A stretch of 64,000 nt of DNA from Xanthomonas sp. 10-10. Lineage in GTDB: Bacteria > Pseudomonadota > Gammaproteobacteria > Xanthomonadales > Xanthomonadaceae. The stretch covers positions 3,658,001 to 3,722,000 of the forward strand of contig NZ_CP144460.1 of assembly GCF_040182365.1 (NCBI RefSeq). Direction: 5' to 3'. Shown in pieces: positions 1 through 9,999 of the stretch. Each line of letters opens with the position of its first letter. Positions within the stretch are counted from its first letter, which is position 1. The notes under the pieces are model-generated. The model was not told where the DNA came from. It worked only from the letters and a program-made list of their open reading frames with translations, and did not search any database. A program made the position numbers and the translations under genes.

Positions 1-3000
1 GCGCGGGTCGGCGCGCATCGCAGTGGCCAGCTCGTAGCCGTCCATGCGCGGCATTTCGATATCCAGCAGCATCAGGTCCGGCACGCGCTCTTCGAGCAGC
101 TCCAGTGCCTCCACGCCGTCGCGGGCGGTGGTGACATCCAGGTTGTGGCGTTCCAGCACGCGGCTGGTGACCTTGCGCATGGTCAGCGAGTCGTCGACCA
201 CCATCACCAACGGCACCTGACGCTGCGCTTCGGCCGGGGTTTCCAGGGTCGGACGCGCCGGCTGGCTGAGGTAACGCCGCACCAGCGGGGCCACGTCCAG
301 GATCACCACCACGCGGCCATCGCCGGTGATGGTGGCGCCGTAGATGCCCGGCACCGAGGCGATCTGCAGGCCCACCGGCTTGACCACGATTTCGCGGTTG
401 CCCAGCACCTGATCGATCGCCACTGCAGCGCGCAGATCGCCCGCACGCACCAGCAGCAACGGCACCTGCGCCTGACCATCGGCGCGCGCAACTGGCTGGC
501 CGACCAGCGAGCCCAGGTCGTGCAGCACGTACTCTTCGCCGGCGTAGTGATAACCGCCCTCGCCCGATTCGTAGCGGGTGCGCGAGATGCGGCCGATACC
601 GCTGACCGAACCCACCGGCACCGCGAAGGTGGTGTCGCCGATACGCACGAACACCGCCTGGGTGACCGCCAGCGTCTGCGGCAGGCGCAAGGTGAAGGTC
701 ACGCCCTGGCCACGCACCGAGTGGATGTCCACCGAGCCGCCGAGCTGACGCACTTCGTTGCGCACCACGTCCATGCCCACGCCACGGCCGGCCAGCTGGC
801 TGACCTGCTCGGAGGTGCTGAAACCGGAGGCAAAGATCAGCCCATCCAGCTCGGCCTCGCTGAGCTCCTGGCCGGGCTCGATCAGGCCGCGCTGCTCGCC
901 GCGGCGACGGATCGCCTCGCGGTCCAGCCCGGCGCCGTCGTCGGCCACTTCAAGCACGATTTCCGAGCCTTCGCGGCGCAGACGGATGGCGATGCTGCCC
1001 TCTTCCGGCTTGCCGGCGTCGCGGCGTTGCTCCGGCGTTTCCAGGCCATGTGCGACCGAGTTGCGCAGCATGTGTTCCAACGGCGCGACCATGCGGTCGA
1101 GCACGTTGCGATCCAGTTCGCCCTGGGTGCCTTCCAGCACCAAGTGCACCTGCTTGCCGGTATCGCTGGCTGCCTGGCGTACCACACGGCGCAGGCGCGG
1201 CACCAGACCGTCGAACGGCACCATGCGCGCGCGCATCAGGCCGTCCTGCAGTTCGGAGCTGACGCGCGACTGCTGTTGCAGCAAGCCGTCGTACTGCCGC
1301 GACAGATCTTCCAGCACGCCCTGCAAGCCGCCCAAGTCGGCCGCCGATTCGTTCAGCGCGCGGCTGAGCTGCTGCAGGGTGGAGAAGCGGTCCAGCTCCA
1401 GCGGATCGAAGGTGCGATCGCCCTGGTCCTGTTCGCGCTGATAACGCGCCACGATCTGCGCTTCGGTTTCCAGATCCAGACGACGGAGCTGGTCGCGCAG
1501 ACGGGCGTTGGTGCGATCCAGTTCGCCCATGGCGCCGCGGAAGGCGCCCATCTGCTGTTCCAGACGCGAACGGTAGATCGCCACTTCGCCGGCGTGATTG
1601 ACCAGGCGGTCGAGCAGGTCGGCACGCACGCGCACCTGTTCCTGCTGCGCGCGCGGCATCAGTTCTTCTTCGACCTGGCCGTCGACCGGCACCGGCGCCG
1701 ACAGCGGCGCAGGCTCCACCGATGCCTTGGCGATCGCGCGCACATCGGCGTCGCTGGGCGGGGCGGCATTGCGGCCACGGGTGCGGGTTTCGAAGGCTTC
1801 CACCAGGTCGGTCGGCATCGACACGGCGCGGTGCATGCCGGTACGGGTCAACAACTGATGCAGGCGGTCGAAGCCGCGTTCGAACAGGCGCACGTCATCG
1901 CGATCGATGTCGGTCCGGTTGGCCGCCACTGCTTCGAGCAGCGATTCGATCGCATGACCGAGGTCGCCGATGGCGTTGATGCCGGCCATGCGCGCGCCGC
2001 CCTTGAGCGTGTGCAGATCGCGCTGCAGTCCGTTGAGGACCTCGCGGTCTTCCGGCACTTCGCGCATGCGGGCAAGCAGACCGTCGCAATGGTCGAGCAG
2101 GTCGCGGCCTTCTTCGACAAAGATGTCGACCAGTTCGCCATCGAGCTGATCGAAGTTGAGCGGGCCGATATCGAACGCGGCGCCCACCTCGTTGGTGGCC
2201 GCTTCGACCGGCGCGGCGTCTTCCACCGGTGCGCTGAGGGCCGCCGCTGCGCTGGCTTCGTGCTCGACATCCTCAGGCTCGGCCGTCGCGGATTCAGCGG
2301 CGTCGATGTGCTCTGCCCGATCGCGCGTTGCAATCGCGTCGTCGTGGGGCGCGTCGGCGTCGGTGGTCGCGCTGTGGTCTTGCAACTCCGGCACGGTCTC
2401 GGACTGCGGATCTCCCGATTCTTCGACCTGATCGGCCGCATGCGCCATTTCGAACGCCTGCACCGACGCGATGGTCTGCTCCGGCACGGCGTCATCGGCA
2501 TGCACCGTCGCGGCGTGCTCGGTCTCGGCGTGCTCGTCCTCTGCGTGCGCTGCATCCACGTGCTCGACGTCCGCCTGCGCTACGTTGTCGTCAGCTTCGG
2601 CGGTCGGCGCATCGTCGTGCGCTTGCTCGTCCGGCTGCGCCGGTTCGATCGCGTCCGCCTGCTCGCTCGATTCGACCAACGGGTCCGAATGCGACGGTGC
2701 GTCGTACGCCGCCTGCGCTTCGGAATGCGCCGACTGCTCGGCGTCCGCCTGGTCTTGCGCCCCGGCGTGATCGTCCGCTTGCGCGGCGTGCTGCGCTTGT
2801 TCGCTCGTCGTTGCATCGGCGTCATACACCTGCACCGACTCGGCGTGCTCTGCGGCCTGGTCGGCCGCATGCTCGGCGTGGTGATCCTGCGCGCCGGCGG
2901 CATGTTCGGGCGACGCGGCGACGTGGTCGACATACCCCTGATCGAGGCCCTGACCATCGTGGTCGGTCGAAACGCTGTCCAGCGCCGCAGTTTCAGGCGT

Positions 3001-6000
3001 CCAGTCCTCGGCGATCGCCGCAGGCGCCTCGTCGGCGACCGCGGCATCGGTGTGCACCGCTTCCAATGCGTCGATGGTTTCGACAGTCGCTTGGTCTGCA
3101 AGCGTGTCGGTATCGGCCACCGGTGCAAGCGTTTGCGCTTGGCCCAACGTGGCCTCCGCCTCGGCCAGCTCGTCTACCGCAACGCTGTCGTCCAGGTGCG
3201 TGGCATGGTCTGCGGCGTGGTGCGCAGACGGCGATGCATCGGCAGCGGCGTACGTTTCGCTTGCCTCGTCTTCGACAGGGTCGGCAGGCTGCGATGCCGC
3301 TTCCGCTGCCTCGCCGTGCTGCAGCTCGGTGGCATCCCAGGCGTCGGCTTCGACCGCCGGCTCATCGACCGAGCTGTCGTGCGCATCGGCGCCCTGGGCT
3401 GCGGCTTCGTCATGCTGCGCGGCTTCGCCGTGCAGCGAGTCGGCCTGCTCGGGGTGCGCGAGCGAGGCGACGCCATCGCTGGACGCGGCATCGGCATCGG
3501 CAGATTCGGCGAACGCGCCGTCCTGCTCCAGCGCTGCGACGTGCTCGTCGCTGGCTGCAGGTACCTCGAGCGCGTGTAGCGAACTGTCTGCCTCGGCGCC
3601 GGCCAGCTCGTCCACCGCAATCGGAGCCTCGGCGTGTGCATCGGCGTCTTGCGGCTGGTCGGCCGGATGCGTCGGTGCAGCGGTATCGGCCGGCAGTGCG
3701 CTGGAGTCCAGGTACTGCGACAGATCCTCCACGCCGGTGAGTTCGACCGTTTCGTTGGCGTCGAGCTCGTCGCCGGCAGCGTCGAGCTCGTCGAGCTCGT
3801 CCAGGGCCACCTGCGGCGGCCACTGCGCTTCGGGCAGCGTGTCCACCAGGGCGCGCAAGCGCTCGGTCAACGGCGCAAACGACGGAATCAGCGGCGCGTC
3901 GGCGCGCAGTGCGGTGACCGTGGTCGCGATCGCCGCAGCGGTGGCGGCGATCGCATCGATGCCGTCCTGCGAGGGCGTTTGCGACGCCGCAAGCAGACGC
4001 TTGACATAGCTTTCGGCCGGCGTGGTCACCAAGGTGATTTCCGGCACATCGGTCATCGCGAACGCGCCACTCATGGTGTGCACGGCACGCAGCAACTCTT
4101 CGGTTGCCAGTTGCGGCTCGACCTGCGTGGCCTGCAGCCAGGCGTTGACGGTTTCCAGATGCGTGGCGACTTCGGCTTCCAGGATCTCGCGCAGCACGCT
4201 GTCCACCGACGCCGGCGTGCCACCGGCGACAAGCGCCCCGGCAATGGCAGGAATCGCAGCAGGTTCAACCGCCACCGGCGTTGCCGGTGCGGGCACGTAA
4301 TAGACCTCTTCGCCCGCGGCCACCCGCTCGGCGACTGCCTGGATCTGCGGCAGATCGGCACCGATGCGGCCCTGGTCGCGCAGCGCTGCGTTCAATTGCG
4401 GCAGCACTTCGTAGGCCAGCTCGACCATCGCCACCACCGCCGGGCTGGCCGGGCGCGAGTTGTCGAGCACGCGGTTGAGCATGCTCTCGATCTTCCAGCT
4501 GAATTCGCCCAGCACGCTGGCACCGACCAGACGCCCACTGCCCTTCAGGGTGTGGAAGACGCGGCGGATCGGGCGCAGGTGGTCCGGACTATTGGGCGCA
4601 GCGCGCCAGACCGGCAGCAACTGTCCGAGGTTGACCAGTTCTTCGTCGAATTCTTCGAGGAAGACATCGCGGATGTCGTCATCGATATCGCTGTCGCCAA
4701 AGCCGCCGAAAATGCCGGCATCGGCGGTATCGGCCGCCGCCGCTTCGCTCGCTGCCTGCAGCGGCGCTGCATCGGACGCTGCGTCGCTGGGGGCCGGTGC
4801 ATCCTGCGGACGCGCCACGTCGAATTGCGCGGCGGCCGCGTCGAGCTGCGCCAGGAAGGCGGCCGAAGCATCGTCCAGTTCGAACTCGCTGACCGTGGCC
4901 TGCTGAACGCGCGGAGTCGTTTGCTCGGCGCTGGCGTCGGCCGGCGCGTCCGGTGCAACGTCCGGCGCGGACTCGACAAACGGATCGTCCAGTTCCTGCG
5001 GCGGAGCCGGCGGCGGCGAGAACGCATCTTCGATGCTGGTCTGCGCGCGGCGCGCATGGTTCTCGGCAATGAAATCCAGCGGTGCGTCGACCTGGTCCAT
5101 ATCGCCAGGCAACTCGATCTGCTCGATCTGCAACGGCGTGGTGTCGGCCACCACAGGCGCAGCGGCCTGCTCCTGTTCCAGCGCGCTCAGATCCACGGTG
5201 TAGCTGACCTGCGCGGCCTCGCTCGCTGCGTGACCGTCCTGCTCGGCCGATACCGGGTCGAACGCCGACGTGGCGATCGGTGCAGCCTGTTCGGTGGTTT
5301 CCAGCTGCCAATCGCCGGGCGCATGCGTACCGTCGTCGGACAAGTCCAGCGGCGCAACCGTAAACGGCACGTGCGCCTGGCCGGAGAGGGTTTCTTCTGC
5401 AGCCACCGGGTCGAACGAGAACACCGTATCGGTCGCCGCGGCGCCGGTGTCGTGCACCACGCTGGCCGCGAACGGCGTTTCGACCACGGTTTCGTTGGCC
5501 CATTCCAGCGGCGCGACAGGCGCCGCATCGTTGGCCGCCGCGTCCGGCGTGCCGGCATGCTGGGCAAGCGACACGGCAACCGGCTGCACCTCGGCAACGC
5601 TGCCCGGCTGGTCGGCACCGACCGGCAATTCGGACGGCTGGCCCGAAGGCAGCGGCCAATAGCGCAGCGTTTCCAGGCTGTTGCGGGTGATGTCCAGAAT
5701 CTCCTCGCGGCCGGGACGGCGCTCGCGCAGGGCTTCCAGGTAATACTCCAGGCTGGCCATCGCGTCGGCCAGCGTATCCAGCTGACGTCCGCTGGGCACG
5801 CGTTGCTTGCCGATCAGTTCCAGATCGACATAACGGCGCACGCCTTCCAGGTAATCGGCCGCCTGCGGCAGTTCGAGGATGCGCAAGGCACCGCCGACTT
5901 CGCCCAGCAGATGCGGCACGTCGGCCAGACGCGCGTGATCCCAATTGGTCTCGATGAAGGCGACGAAGTGTTCGCGCGCCGCACCGAAGTTGGCGATCGC

Positions 6001-6900
6001 CTCCTGCGCCAGCACATCGACGGTGCGACGCACTTCCGACGAGGTGGCGCTGTTGCTGGCCTCGTTGCCGTCTCCGCTGTCGGCGCCCAGACTAGCGACC
6101 TGATCGTCCAGCGACGCATCCACGTACAGCAGCGCGCCGGCGATATCCAGCAGCACGCCTTCGTCCATCTGCACCTGGCCATCGACCACGCGCGCCAGCG
6201 CATCGCGCTGCTGCACGACGACGTTGCGCGCCACGCCCAGGCCCATCATGCCCAGGGTGTCGGCCACACTGCCGAGGTCATTGACCTGGGTCTGCAGCTC
6301 GGCGATGTCGCCGCCGGTGCGCAGATGCAGATCCAGCGCGTCTTTGACGCGCAGCAATTCTTCCTTGACCGCACTGCCGACCGTGTCGAGCAGTTCGCGA
6401 TTGCGGCCGGACAGGCTGCCGCGTGCGTGATCCAGCTCGGCTTCGGTGGCGACACCGGCCTGCGGATCGAACGCGAACAACACGCTTTCATTCAGACCCG
6501 GCTGGCCACGGGTGGCACGGATTTCGTTGAGCAACGGCAGCAGCACGATCGGAATGTCGCGATGGCCGTTCTGCAGGCGTTCCAGATAATCGGGCAGCAG
6601 CACGGTGCCGCGCATCAGCATGGCGCAGGCTTCGTCGCGGTCGCTGACCTCACCGGCCTGCACCGCGTTGGCCAGCAGCTCAAGTTCCTCGGCCACCATC
6701 GCCGGCGCGTACAGCTCGACCATGCGCAAGGTGCCCTGCACCTGATGCAGGTAACCGGCGCAGAAGCGCATCCGACTGGTGTCGGACGGTTCTTCGGCGA
6801 AGTATTCGATCTCGTTGCGCGCCTGGCGCAAGGTCTCGTCCAGCTCCGGCTTGACCCAGCCCAGCGCGGCGTGGCTCATCGCATCGCGAAGCGCACTCAT
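1..6900 (-). CDS. chpA: ChpA/PilL-type hybrid chemotaxis histidine kinase (C-terminus cut by window edge)
   Basis: Central kinase of the Pil-Chp system that controls type IV pilus twitching; it would phosphorylate PilG and PilH. The frame is open from the ATG at 6898-6900 to base 1, giving 2300 residues without a stop. Visible phosphotransfer-type histidines: H52 (HQVQGTLRM), H330 (HLLGEVGGALR), H783 (HTLKGSGRLVG), H941 (HTMSGAFAM) and H1630 (HTLKGGARMAG). Then come the CheA dimerisation region, an ATPase with the N-box HMLRNSVAHGLE near residue 1945 and GRGVGMD after it, a CheW-like domain, and a receiver starting near residue 2230 (VVDDSLTMRK, LLDIEMPRMDG) that runs off the window. Two linkers are rich in Ala, Asp, Glu, Pro and His (about 430-740 and 1020-1575). 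It lies 113 bp after pilJ on the same strand. No pilK methyltransferase gene sits between them, unlike in P. aeruginosa. Family identity is very secure; the exact number of functional Hpt domains is not. Confidence 0.95.
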   Translation of the reverse strand, partial: MSALRDAMSHAALGWVKPELDETLRQARNEIEYFAEEPSDTSRMRFCAGYLHQVQGTLRMVELYAPAMVAEELELLANAVQAGEVSDRDEACAMLMRGTVLLPDYLERLQNGHRDIPIVLLPLLNEIRATRGQPGLNESVLFAFDPQAGVATEAELDHARGSLSGRNRELLDTVGSAVKEELLRVKDALDLHLRTGGDIAELQTQVNDLGSVADTLGMMGLGVARNVVVQQRDALARVVDGQVQMDEGVLLDIAGALLYVDASLDDQVASLGADSGDGNEASNSATSSEVRRTVDVLAQEAIANFGAAREHFVAFIETNWDHARLADVPHLLGEVGGALRILELPQAADYLEGVRRYVDLELIGKQRVPSGRQLDTLADAMASLEYYLEALRERRPGREEILDITRNSLETLRYWPLPSGQPSELPVGADQPGSVAEVQPVAVSLAQHAGTPDAAANDAAPVAPLEWANETVVETPFAASVVHDTGAAATDTVFSFDPVAAEETLSGQAHVPFTVAPLDLSDDGTHAPGDWQLETTEQAAPIATSAFDPVSAEQDGHAASEAAQVSYTVDLSALEQEQAAAPVVADTTPLQIEQIELPGDMDQVDAPLDFIAENHARRAQTSIEDAFSPPPAPPQELDDPFVESAPDVAPDAPADASAEQTTPRVQQATVSEFELDDASAAFLAQLDAAAAQFDVARPQDAPAPSDAASDAAPLQAASEAAAADTADAGIFGGFGDSDIDDDIRDVFLEEFDEELVNLGQLLPVWRAAPNSPDHLRPIRRVFHTLKGSGRLVGASVLGEFSWKIESMLNRVLDNSRPASPAVVAMVELAYEVLPQLNAALRDQGRIGADLPQIQAVAERVAAGEEVYYVPAPATPVAVEPAAIPAIAGALVAGGTPASVDSVLREILEAEVATHLETVNAWLQATQVEPQLATEELLRAVHTMSGAFAMTDVPEITLVTTPAESYVKRLLAASQTPSQDGIDAIAATAAAIATTVTALRADAPLIPSFAPLTERLRALVDTLPEAQWPPQVALDELDELDAAGDELDANETVELTGVEDLSQYLDSSALPADTAAPTHPADQPQDADAHAEAPIAVDELAGAEADSSLHALEVPAASDEHVAALEQDGAFAESADADAASSDGVASLAHPEQADSLHGEAAQHDEAAAQGADAHDSSVDEPAVEADAWDATELQHGEAAEAASQPADPVEDEASETYAAADASPSAHHAADHATHLDDSVAVDELAEAEATLGQAQTLAPVADTDTLADQATVETIDALEAVHTDAAVADEAPAAIAEDWTPETAALDSVSTDHDGQGLDQGYVDHVAASPEHAAGAQDHHAEHAADQAAEHAESVQVYDADATTSEQAQHAAQADDHAGAQDQADAEQSAHSEAQAAYDAPSHSDPLVESSEQADAIEPAQPDEQAHDDAPTAEADDNVAQADVEHVDAAHAEDEHAETEHAATVHADDAVPEQTIASVQAFEMAHAADQVEESGDPQSETVPELQDHSATTDADAPHDDAIATRDRAEHIDAAESATAEPEDVEHEASAAAALSAPVEDAAPVEAATNEVGAAFDIGPLNFDQLDGELVDIFVEEGRDLLDHCDGLLARMREVPEDREVLNGLQRDLHTLKGGARMAGINAIGDLGHAIESLLEAVAANRTDIDRDDVRLFERGFDRLHQLLTRTGMHRAVSMPTDLVEAFETRTRGRNAAPPSDADVRAIAKASVEPAPLSAPVPVDGQVEEELMPRAQQEQVRVRADLLDRLVNHAGEVAIYRSRLEQQMGAFRGAMGELDRTNARLRDQLRRLDLETEAQIVARYQREQDQGDRTFDPLELDRFSTLQQLSRALNESAADLGGLQGVLEDLSRQYDGLLQQQSRVSSELQDGLMRARMVPFDGLVPRLRRVVRQAASDTGKQVHLVLEGTQGELDRNVLDRMVAPLEHMLRNSVAHGLETPEQRRDAGKPEEGSIAIRLRREGSEIVLEVADDGAGLDREAIRRRGEQRGLIEPGQELSEAELDGLIFASGFSTSEQVSQLAGRGVGMDVVRNEVRQLGGSVDIHSVRGQGVTFTLRLPQTLAVTQAVFVRIGDTTFAVPVGSVSGIGRISRTRYESGEGGYHYAGEEYVLHDLGSLVGQPVARADGQAQVPLLLVRAGDLRAAVAIDQVLGNREIVVKPVGLQIASVPGIYGATITGDGRVVVILDVAPLVRRYLSQPARPTLETPAEAQRQVPLVMVVDDSLTMRKVTSRVLERHNLDVTTARDGVEALELLEERVPDLMLLDIEMPRMDGYELATAMRADPR

Positions 6901-7013
6901 TGCAGCCCCCTGACAACGGCCGGCTCACCGCTTGCGCGGTCACCGGTCACTTCCTGCATCGACGTAATGCGACTACGCGCCATCTGCTGATCCTTTCCCG
7001 TTCCGCGTCGTGC

Positions 7014-9050
7014 TCACGCCGGCAGCTTGAAGTCGGCGACCGAACGGCGCAGATCGGCAGCGAGCTGAGCCAGGTTGCCGATCGACTCGGCCGTCTGTTC
7101 CGCACCCTGCGATGTCTGGCTGGTGATCTGACGGATCACGCCCATGGTCTGTGTGATGTCCGTCGCCGCAGCCGACTGCTGGTGTGCGGCGATGGAGATG
7201 TTCTTGATGAGGTTGTTCAGTGCGTTGGACACGCGCTCGATTTCGGTCAGCGCGGTGCCGGCGTCTTCGGCCAGGCGCGCACCGGACACCACTTCGGAGG
7301 TGGTCTGCTCCATCGAGCTGACCGCCTCGTTGGTATCGGCCTGAATCGTCTGCACCAGGCCTTCGATCCGTCGCGTCGCACCGGAGGTGCGTTCGGCCAG
7401 GCGCTGCACTTCGTCGGCCACCACGGCGAAACCGCGACCGGCCTCGCCCGCCGAGGCCGCCTGCACCGCGGCATTGAGCGCCAGGATGTTGGTCTGCTCG
7501 GAAATGTCGTTGATCAGTTCCACGATCGAGCCGATTTCCTGGGTCGATTCGCCCAGGCGCTTGATGCGCTTGGAGGTTTCCTGGATCTGGTCGCGAATCT
7601 GGTCCATGCCCTGAATCGTCTCGCGCACCACACCGGCACCTTCGGCGGCGATGACCACCGAGCGCTGCGCCACTTCGGCCGACTCGGTGGAGTTGCGCGA
7701 GACCTGTTCGATGCTGGCAGCGATTTCGCTGATGCGCTCGGATGCGGTGGTGATCTGGTTGGCCTGCTGGCCGGCGGCGTCGGCGAGCTGCATCGCCGTG
7801 GCCTGGGTTTCCTGGGTCGACACGGCCACCTTGGCCGAGGTGTCGTTGATGGTGGTCACCAGGTGGCGCAGCTCGTCCACGGCGTAGTTGATGGCGTCCG
7901 CGATGGCGCCGGTCATGTCTTCGGTGACCGACGCCTTGACGGTCAGATCGCCTTCACCCAGCGAGCTGATTTCGTCCAGCAACCGCATGATCGCCTGCTG
8001 GTTGCGGCTGTTGAATTCCACCTGCGCCTGGTAACGCACGTCCTGCTCGCGGGTCCGTACGCGCACCGAGCTCCACACGAAACCGACAATGGCCAGCAAT
8101 GCGATCAGGCCGGAAACCACACCCAGCCAGAAGTTCGGAAACAGGCGCGTATCGCGCACCGAACCGAACGCAGAGAACGCATCGAACAGCTTCTTGCTGT
8201 CGTCGAGCATCTTGTTGGAGCCGGCGGTCAACGCGGCGGCCGAGGACTGCGCGGCGAACAGGTTGCGCGAGCTGGCGAGGATGGCGTCAATGTCCTTCTT
8301 CATCGTCGTCCACTGCGCCTGCGACTGCTCCAGTGCCGACAAGGCGGCCGGGTTGCGCACCGCGGCGATGCCCAGTTCTTCGTTACCTGCGCGCAGGCCT
8401 TCCAGCATCTGCGTGAACACCACCGAGTCGCGCGCCAGCGCGTCGCCCGAGGCAGCGGCATTGGCGCCGCCGGCGCGCATTTCGGTCACCCGGCGCGCCA
8501 TGGTGCCGGCGACCACCACCTGCTGCAGCGTGTTGTAGATCTGCGAGGCAGGTGCGCCGCTGACCGTCATCGCGCGCACCACCTCGTTCAACTGCGCCTG
8601 CAGCTGCGGCACGCTGCCGGTGAAGCGTTCGGCGTTGCCGGCCAGACCGAGCACCGCCGGTTCGCTGGCGATGATCTGGTCGGCGTTCTTGCTGAGCGGC
8701 ACCCAGGTCGCCTTGAGCTGGGCCATCGAACTGGCGACCGAGCCTTCCTGGCCGTAGCGGCCATCCAGTTCGCTCACCGTGCTGTCGATGCGGCCCTTGG
8801 TCTCCTTGAACGCGGCGAACGCCTTGGGATCGCCGGAGACCGCTTCGCGGCCCTGGTTGGCCAGCTGCTGCGAGAGCACCTGCAAGTCGGCCGCGCCGGT
8901 GCCGGCACCGGCAAGACGACTGCCCTGCCAGGTCGCGACGCCGGTGTTGGCGCCAAACACGATCATCGACAACACCAGCAAGCCAAGCCAGAAGCTGGTG
9001 CTGACGCTGCCGAGCTTGTTGGTCTTGCGGGCGTCCGGGGCGGTACTCAT
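7014..9050 (-). CDS. pilJ: PilJ, twitching motility methyl-accepting chemoreceptor
   Basis: Inner membrane chemoreceptor that feeds the Pil-Chp kinase ChpA through the adaptor PilI. The 678-residue product has a first membrane helix at about 19-37, a long periplasmic PilJ-type sensor region, a second helix at about 305-327 (FWLGVVSGLIALLAIVGF), a HAMP segment, and a cytoplasmic signalling domain. The conserved hairpin tip reads VVADEVQRLAERTSGATRRI. The protein ends soon after the coiled coil and carries no C-terminal methylation-enzyme tether pentapeptide. The ATG at 9048-9050 is preceded by a GAGGT ribosome site. The gene sits 39 bp after pilI and 113 bp before chpA, so the cluster is probably one operon. 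Identification is secure from domain order and context. Confidence 0.96.
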   Translation of the reverse strand: MSTAPDARKTNKLGSVSTSFWLGLLVLSMIVFGANTGVATWQGSRLAGAGTGAADLQVLSQQLANQGREAVSGDPKAFAAFKETKGRIDSTVSELDGRYGQEGSVASSMAQLKATWVPLSKNADQIIASEPAVLGLAGNAERFTGSVPQLQAQLNEVVRAMTVSGAPASQIYNTLQQVVVAGTMARRVTEMRAGGANAAASGDALARDSVVFTQMLEGLRAGNEELGIAAVRNPAALSALEQSQAQWTTMKKDIDAILASSRNLFAAQSSAAALTAGSNKMLDDSKKLFDAFSAFGSVRDTRLFPNFWLGVVSGLIALLAIVGFVWSSVRVRTREQDVRYQAQVEFNSRNQQAIMRLLDEISSLGEGDLTVKASVTEDMTGAIADAINYAVDELRHLVTTINDTSAKVAVSTQETQATAMQLADAAGQQANQITTASERISEIAASIEQVSRNSTESAEVAQRSVVIAAEGAGVVRETIQGMDQIRDQIQETSKRIKRLGESTQEIGSIVELINDISEQTNILALNAAVQAASAGEAGRGFAVVADEVQRLAERTSGATRRIEGLVQTIQADTNEAVSSMEQTTSEVVSGARLAEDAGTALTEIERVSNALNNLIKNISIAAHQQSAAATDITQTMGVIRQITSQTSQGAEQTAESIGNLAQLAADLRRSVADFKLPA

Positions 9051-9089
9051 GGTTCGACCTCGATCTGTATGACGTGGCGGGGTCGCGGC

Positions 9090-9620
9090 TTAGGCCGCGG
9101 CCTGCCGGAATTCAGGAGTGCGCGACAGCAACGCCAGGGAGAACACACCCCAGTCCTGCGTCTCGTTGCGGAAGGCACGATCGATGAAGTGGGCGTAGCG
9201 GCCTTGCGCCAGCTCGCCGGGTTCGACCGCCTGGGACTGTTCGAAGCTGCGCTGGCCATACAGCTCATCGATGGTCAGCGCGACGTCGCCGCCACTCTGA
9301 CGCATGATCAGCACCCGCTGGCCTTCCTGCAGCACCGTGCGACGGCCCTCCAGGAACTGCTTCAGGTCGATCACCGGAAACAGGTTGCCGCGCAGGTTGC
9401 CCACGCCCAGCAACCAGGGCTGCCCGCCGGGCACCGGCGTCACCGGCGGCATCGGCACGATTTCCGCCACTTCGCGGAAATCCGACACCAGTCGCCGGGT
9501 CCCGACGCGATAGCCGACGCCACGCCAGATATCGGCCGAGAACTGGCGTTCCGGCAGCGGCGTGGCGTGCGCAAGACTACGACGCTCGTAGTCTTCGAGA
9601 ATGTCGAATGGAGAGCGCAT
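9090..9620 (-). CDS. pilI: PilI, CheW-like adaptor of the Pil-Chp system
   Basis: Cytoplasmic scaffold that couples the receptor PilJ to the ChpA kinase. The 176-residue product is a single CheW fold, with characteristic stretches WRGVGYRVGTRRLV, WLLGVGNLRGNLFPVIDL and FIDRAFRNETQDWGVF. The start chosen is the ATG at 9618-9620, which shares one base with the stop of pilH (TGATG), a sign of translational coupling. A longer reading frame exists upstream, but it would run back into pilH. The order pilG-pilH-pilI-pilJ-chpA matches the known twitching cluster and fixes the name. Confidence 0.94.
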   Translation of the reverse strand: MRSPFDILEDYERRSLAHATPLPERQFSADIWRGVGYRVGTRRLVSDFREVAEIVPMPPVTPVPGGQPWLLGVGNLRGNLFPVIDLKQFLEGRRTVLQEGQRVLIMRQSGGDVALTIDELYGQRSFEQSQAVEPGELAQGRYAHFIDRAFRNETQDWGVFSLALLSRTPEFRQAAA

Positions 9621-9982
9621 CAACGCACCAGTTGTTTGATGCGAGCGATCAGATCGTCTTCGCGCGGCGGCTTGACGATGTAGTCGCTGGCACCTTGTCG
9701 CAAACCCCATGCCTTGTCGGTTTCCATCCCCTTGGTGCTGACCAGCAGCACGGGGATGTCCTTGGTGGCCTGGTCGCGTGCGAGTGCACGCGTTGCCTGG
9801 AAGCCGCTCATACCTGGCAGCACCACGTCCATCAGCACCAGATCGGGCGCCTGGCTGCGAATCAGCTCAAGTCCCGCTTCGGCGTTGTCGGTGGCGACGA
9901 CCGTATGGCCAGCTTTTTCCAGCCATTGACTGAAGACTGCCCGATCGGTGGGCGAGTCCTCGATCAATATAATTCGAGCCAT
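9620..9982 (-). CDS. pilH: PilH, single-domain response regulator
   Basis: CheY-like regulator, by analogy with P. aeruginosa the partner that modulates pilus retraction or acts as a phosphate sink for ChpA. The 120-residue product is only a receiver domain: acidic pocket E8-D9, phosphoacceptor D52 within LVLMDVVLPGMSG, the conserved Thr/Ser switch region (LLVSTKG) and Lys in DYIVKPPRED. It overlaps the start of pilI by one base and begins 17 bp after pilG. Assigned PilH rather than PilG from gene order (second in the cluster) and from its shorter N-terminus. Confidence 0.95.
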   Translation of the reverse strand: MARIILIEDSPTDRAVFSQWLEKAGHTVVATDNAEAGLELIRSQAPDLVLMDVVLPGMSGFQATRALARDQATKDIPVLLVSTKGMETDKAWGLRQGASDYIVKPPREDDLIARIKQLVR

Positions 9983-9999
9983 GTTGCCTTTCCCCCTGG

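Noticed and set aside
145..3579. Plus-strand open frame of over 1100 codons, opposite chpA
   Set aside because: His/Arg-rich mirror of the real minus-strand kinase; long antisense frames are common in GC-rich genomes.
3634..6990. Second plus-strand frame of over 1100 codons opposite chpA
   Set aside because: Same reason; the minus strand gives clear Hpt motifs throughout.
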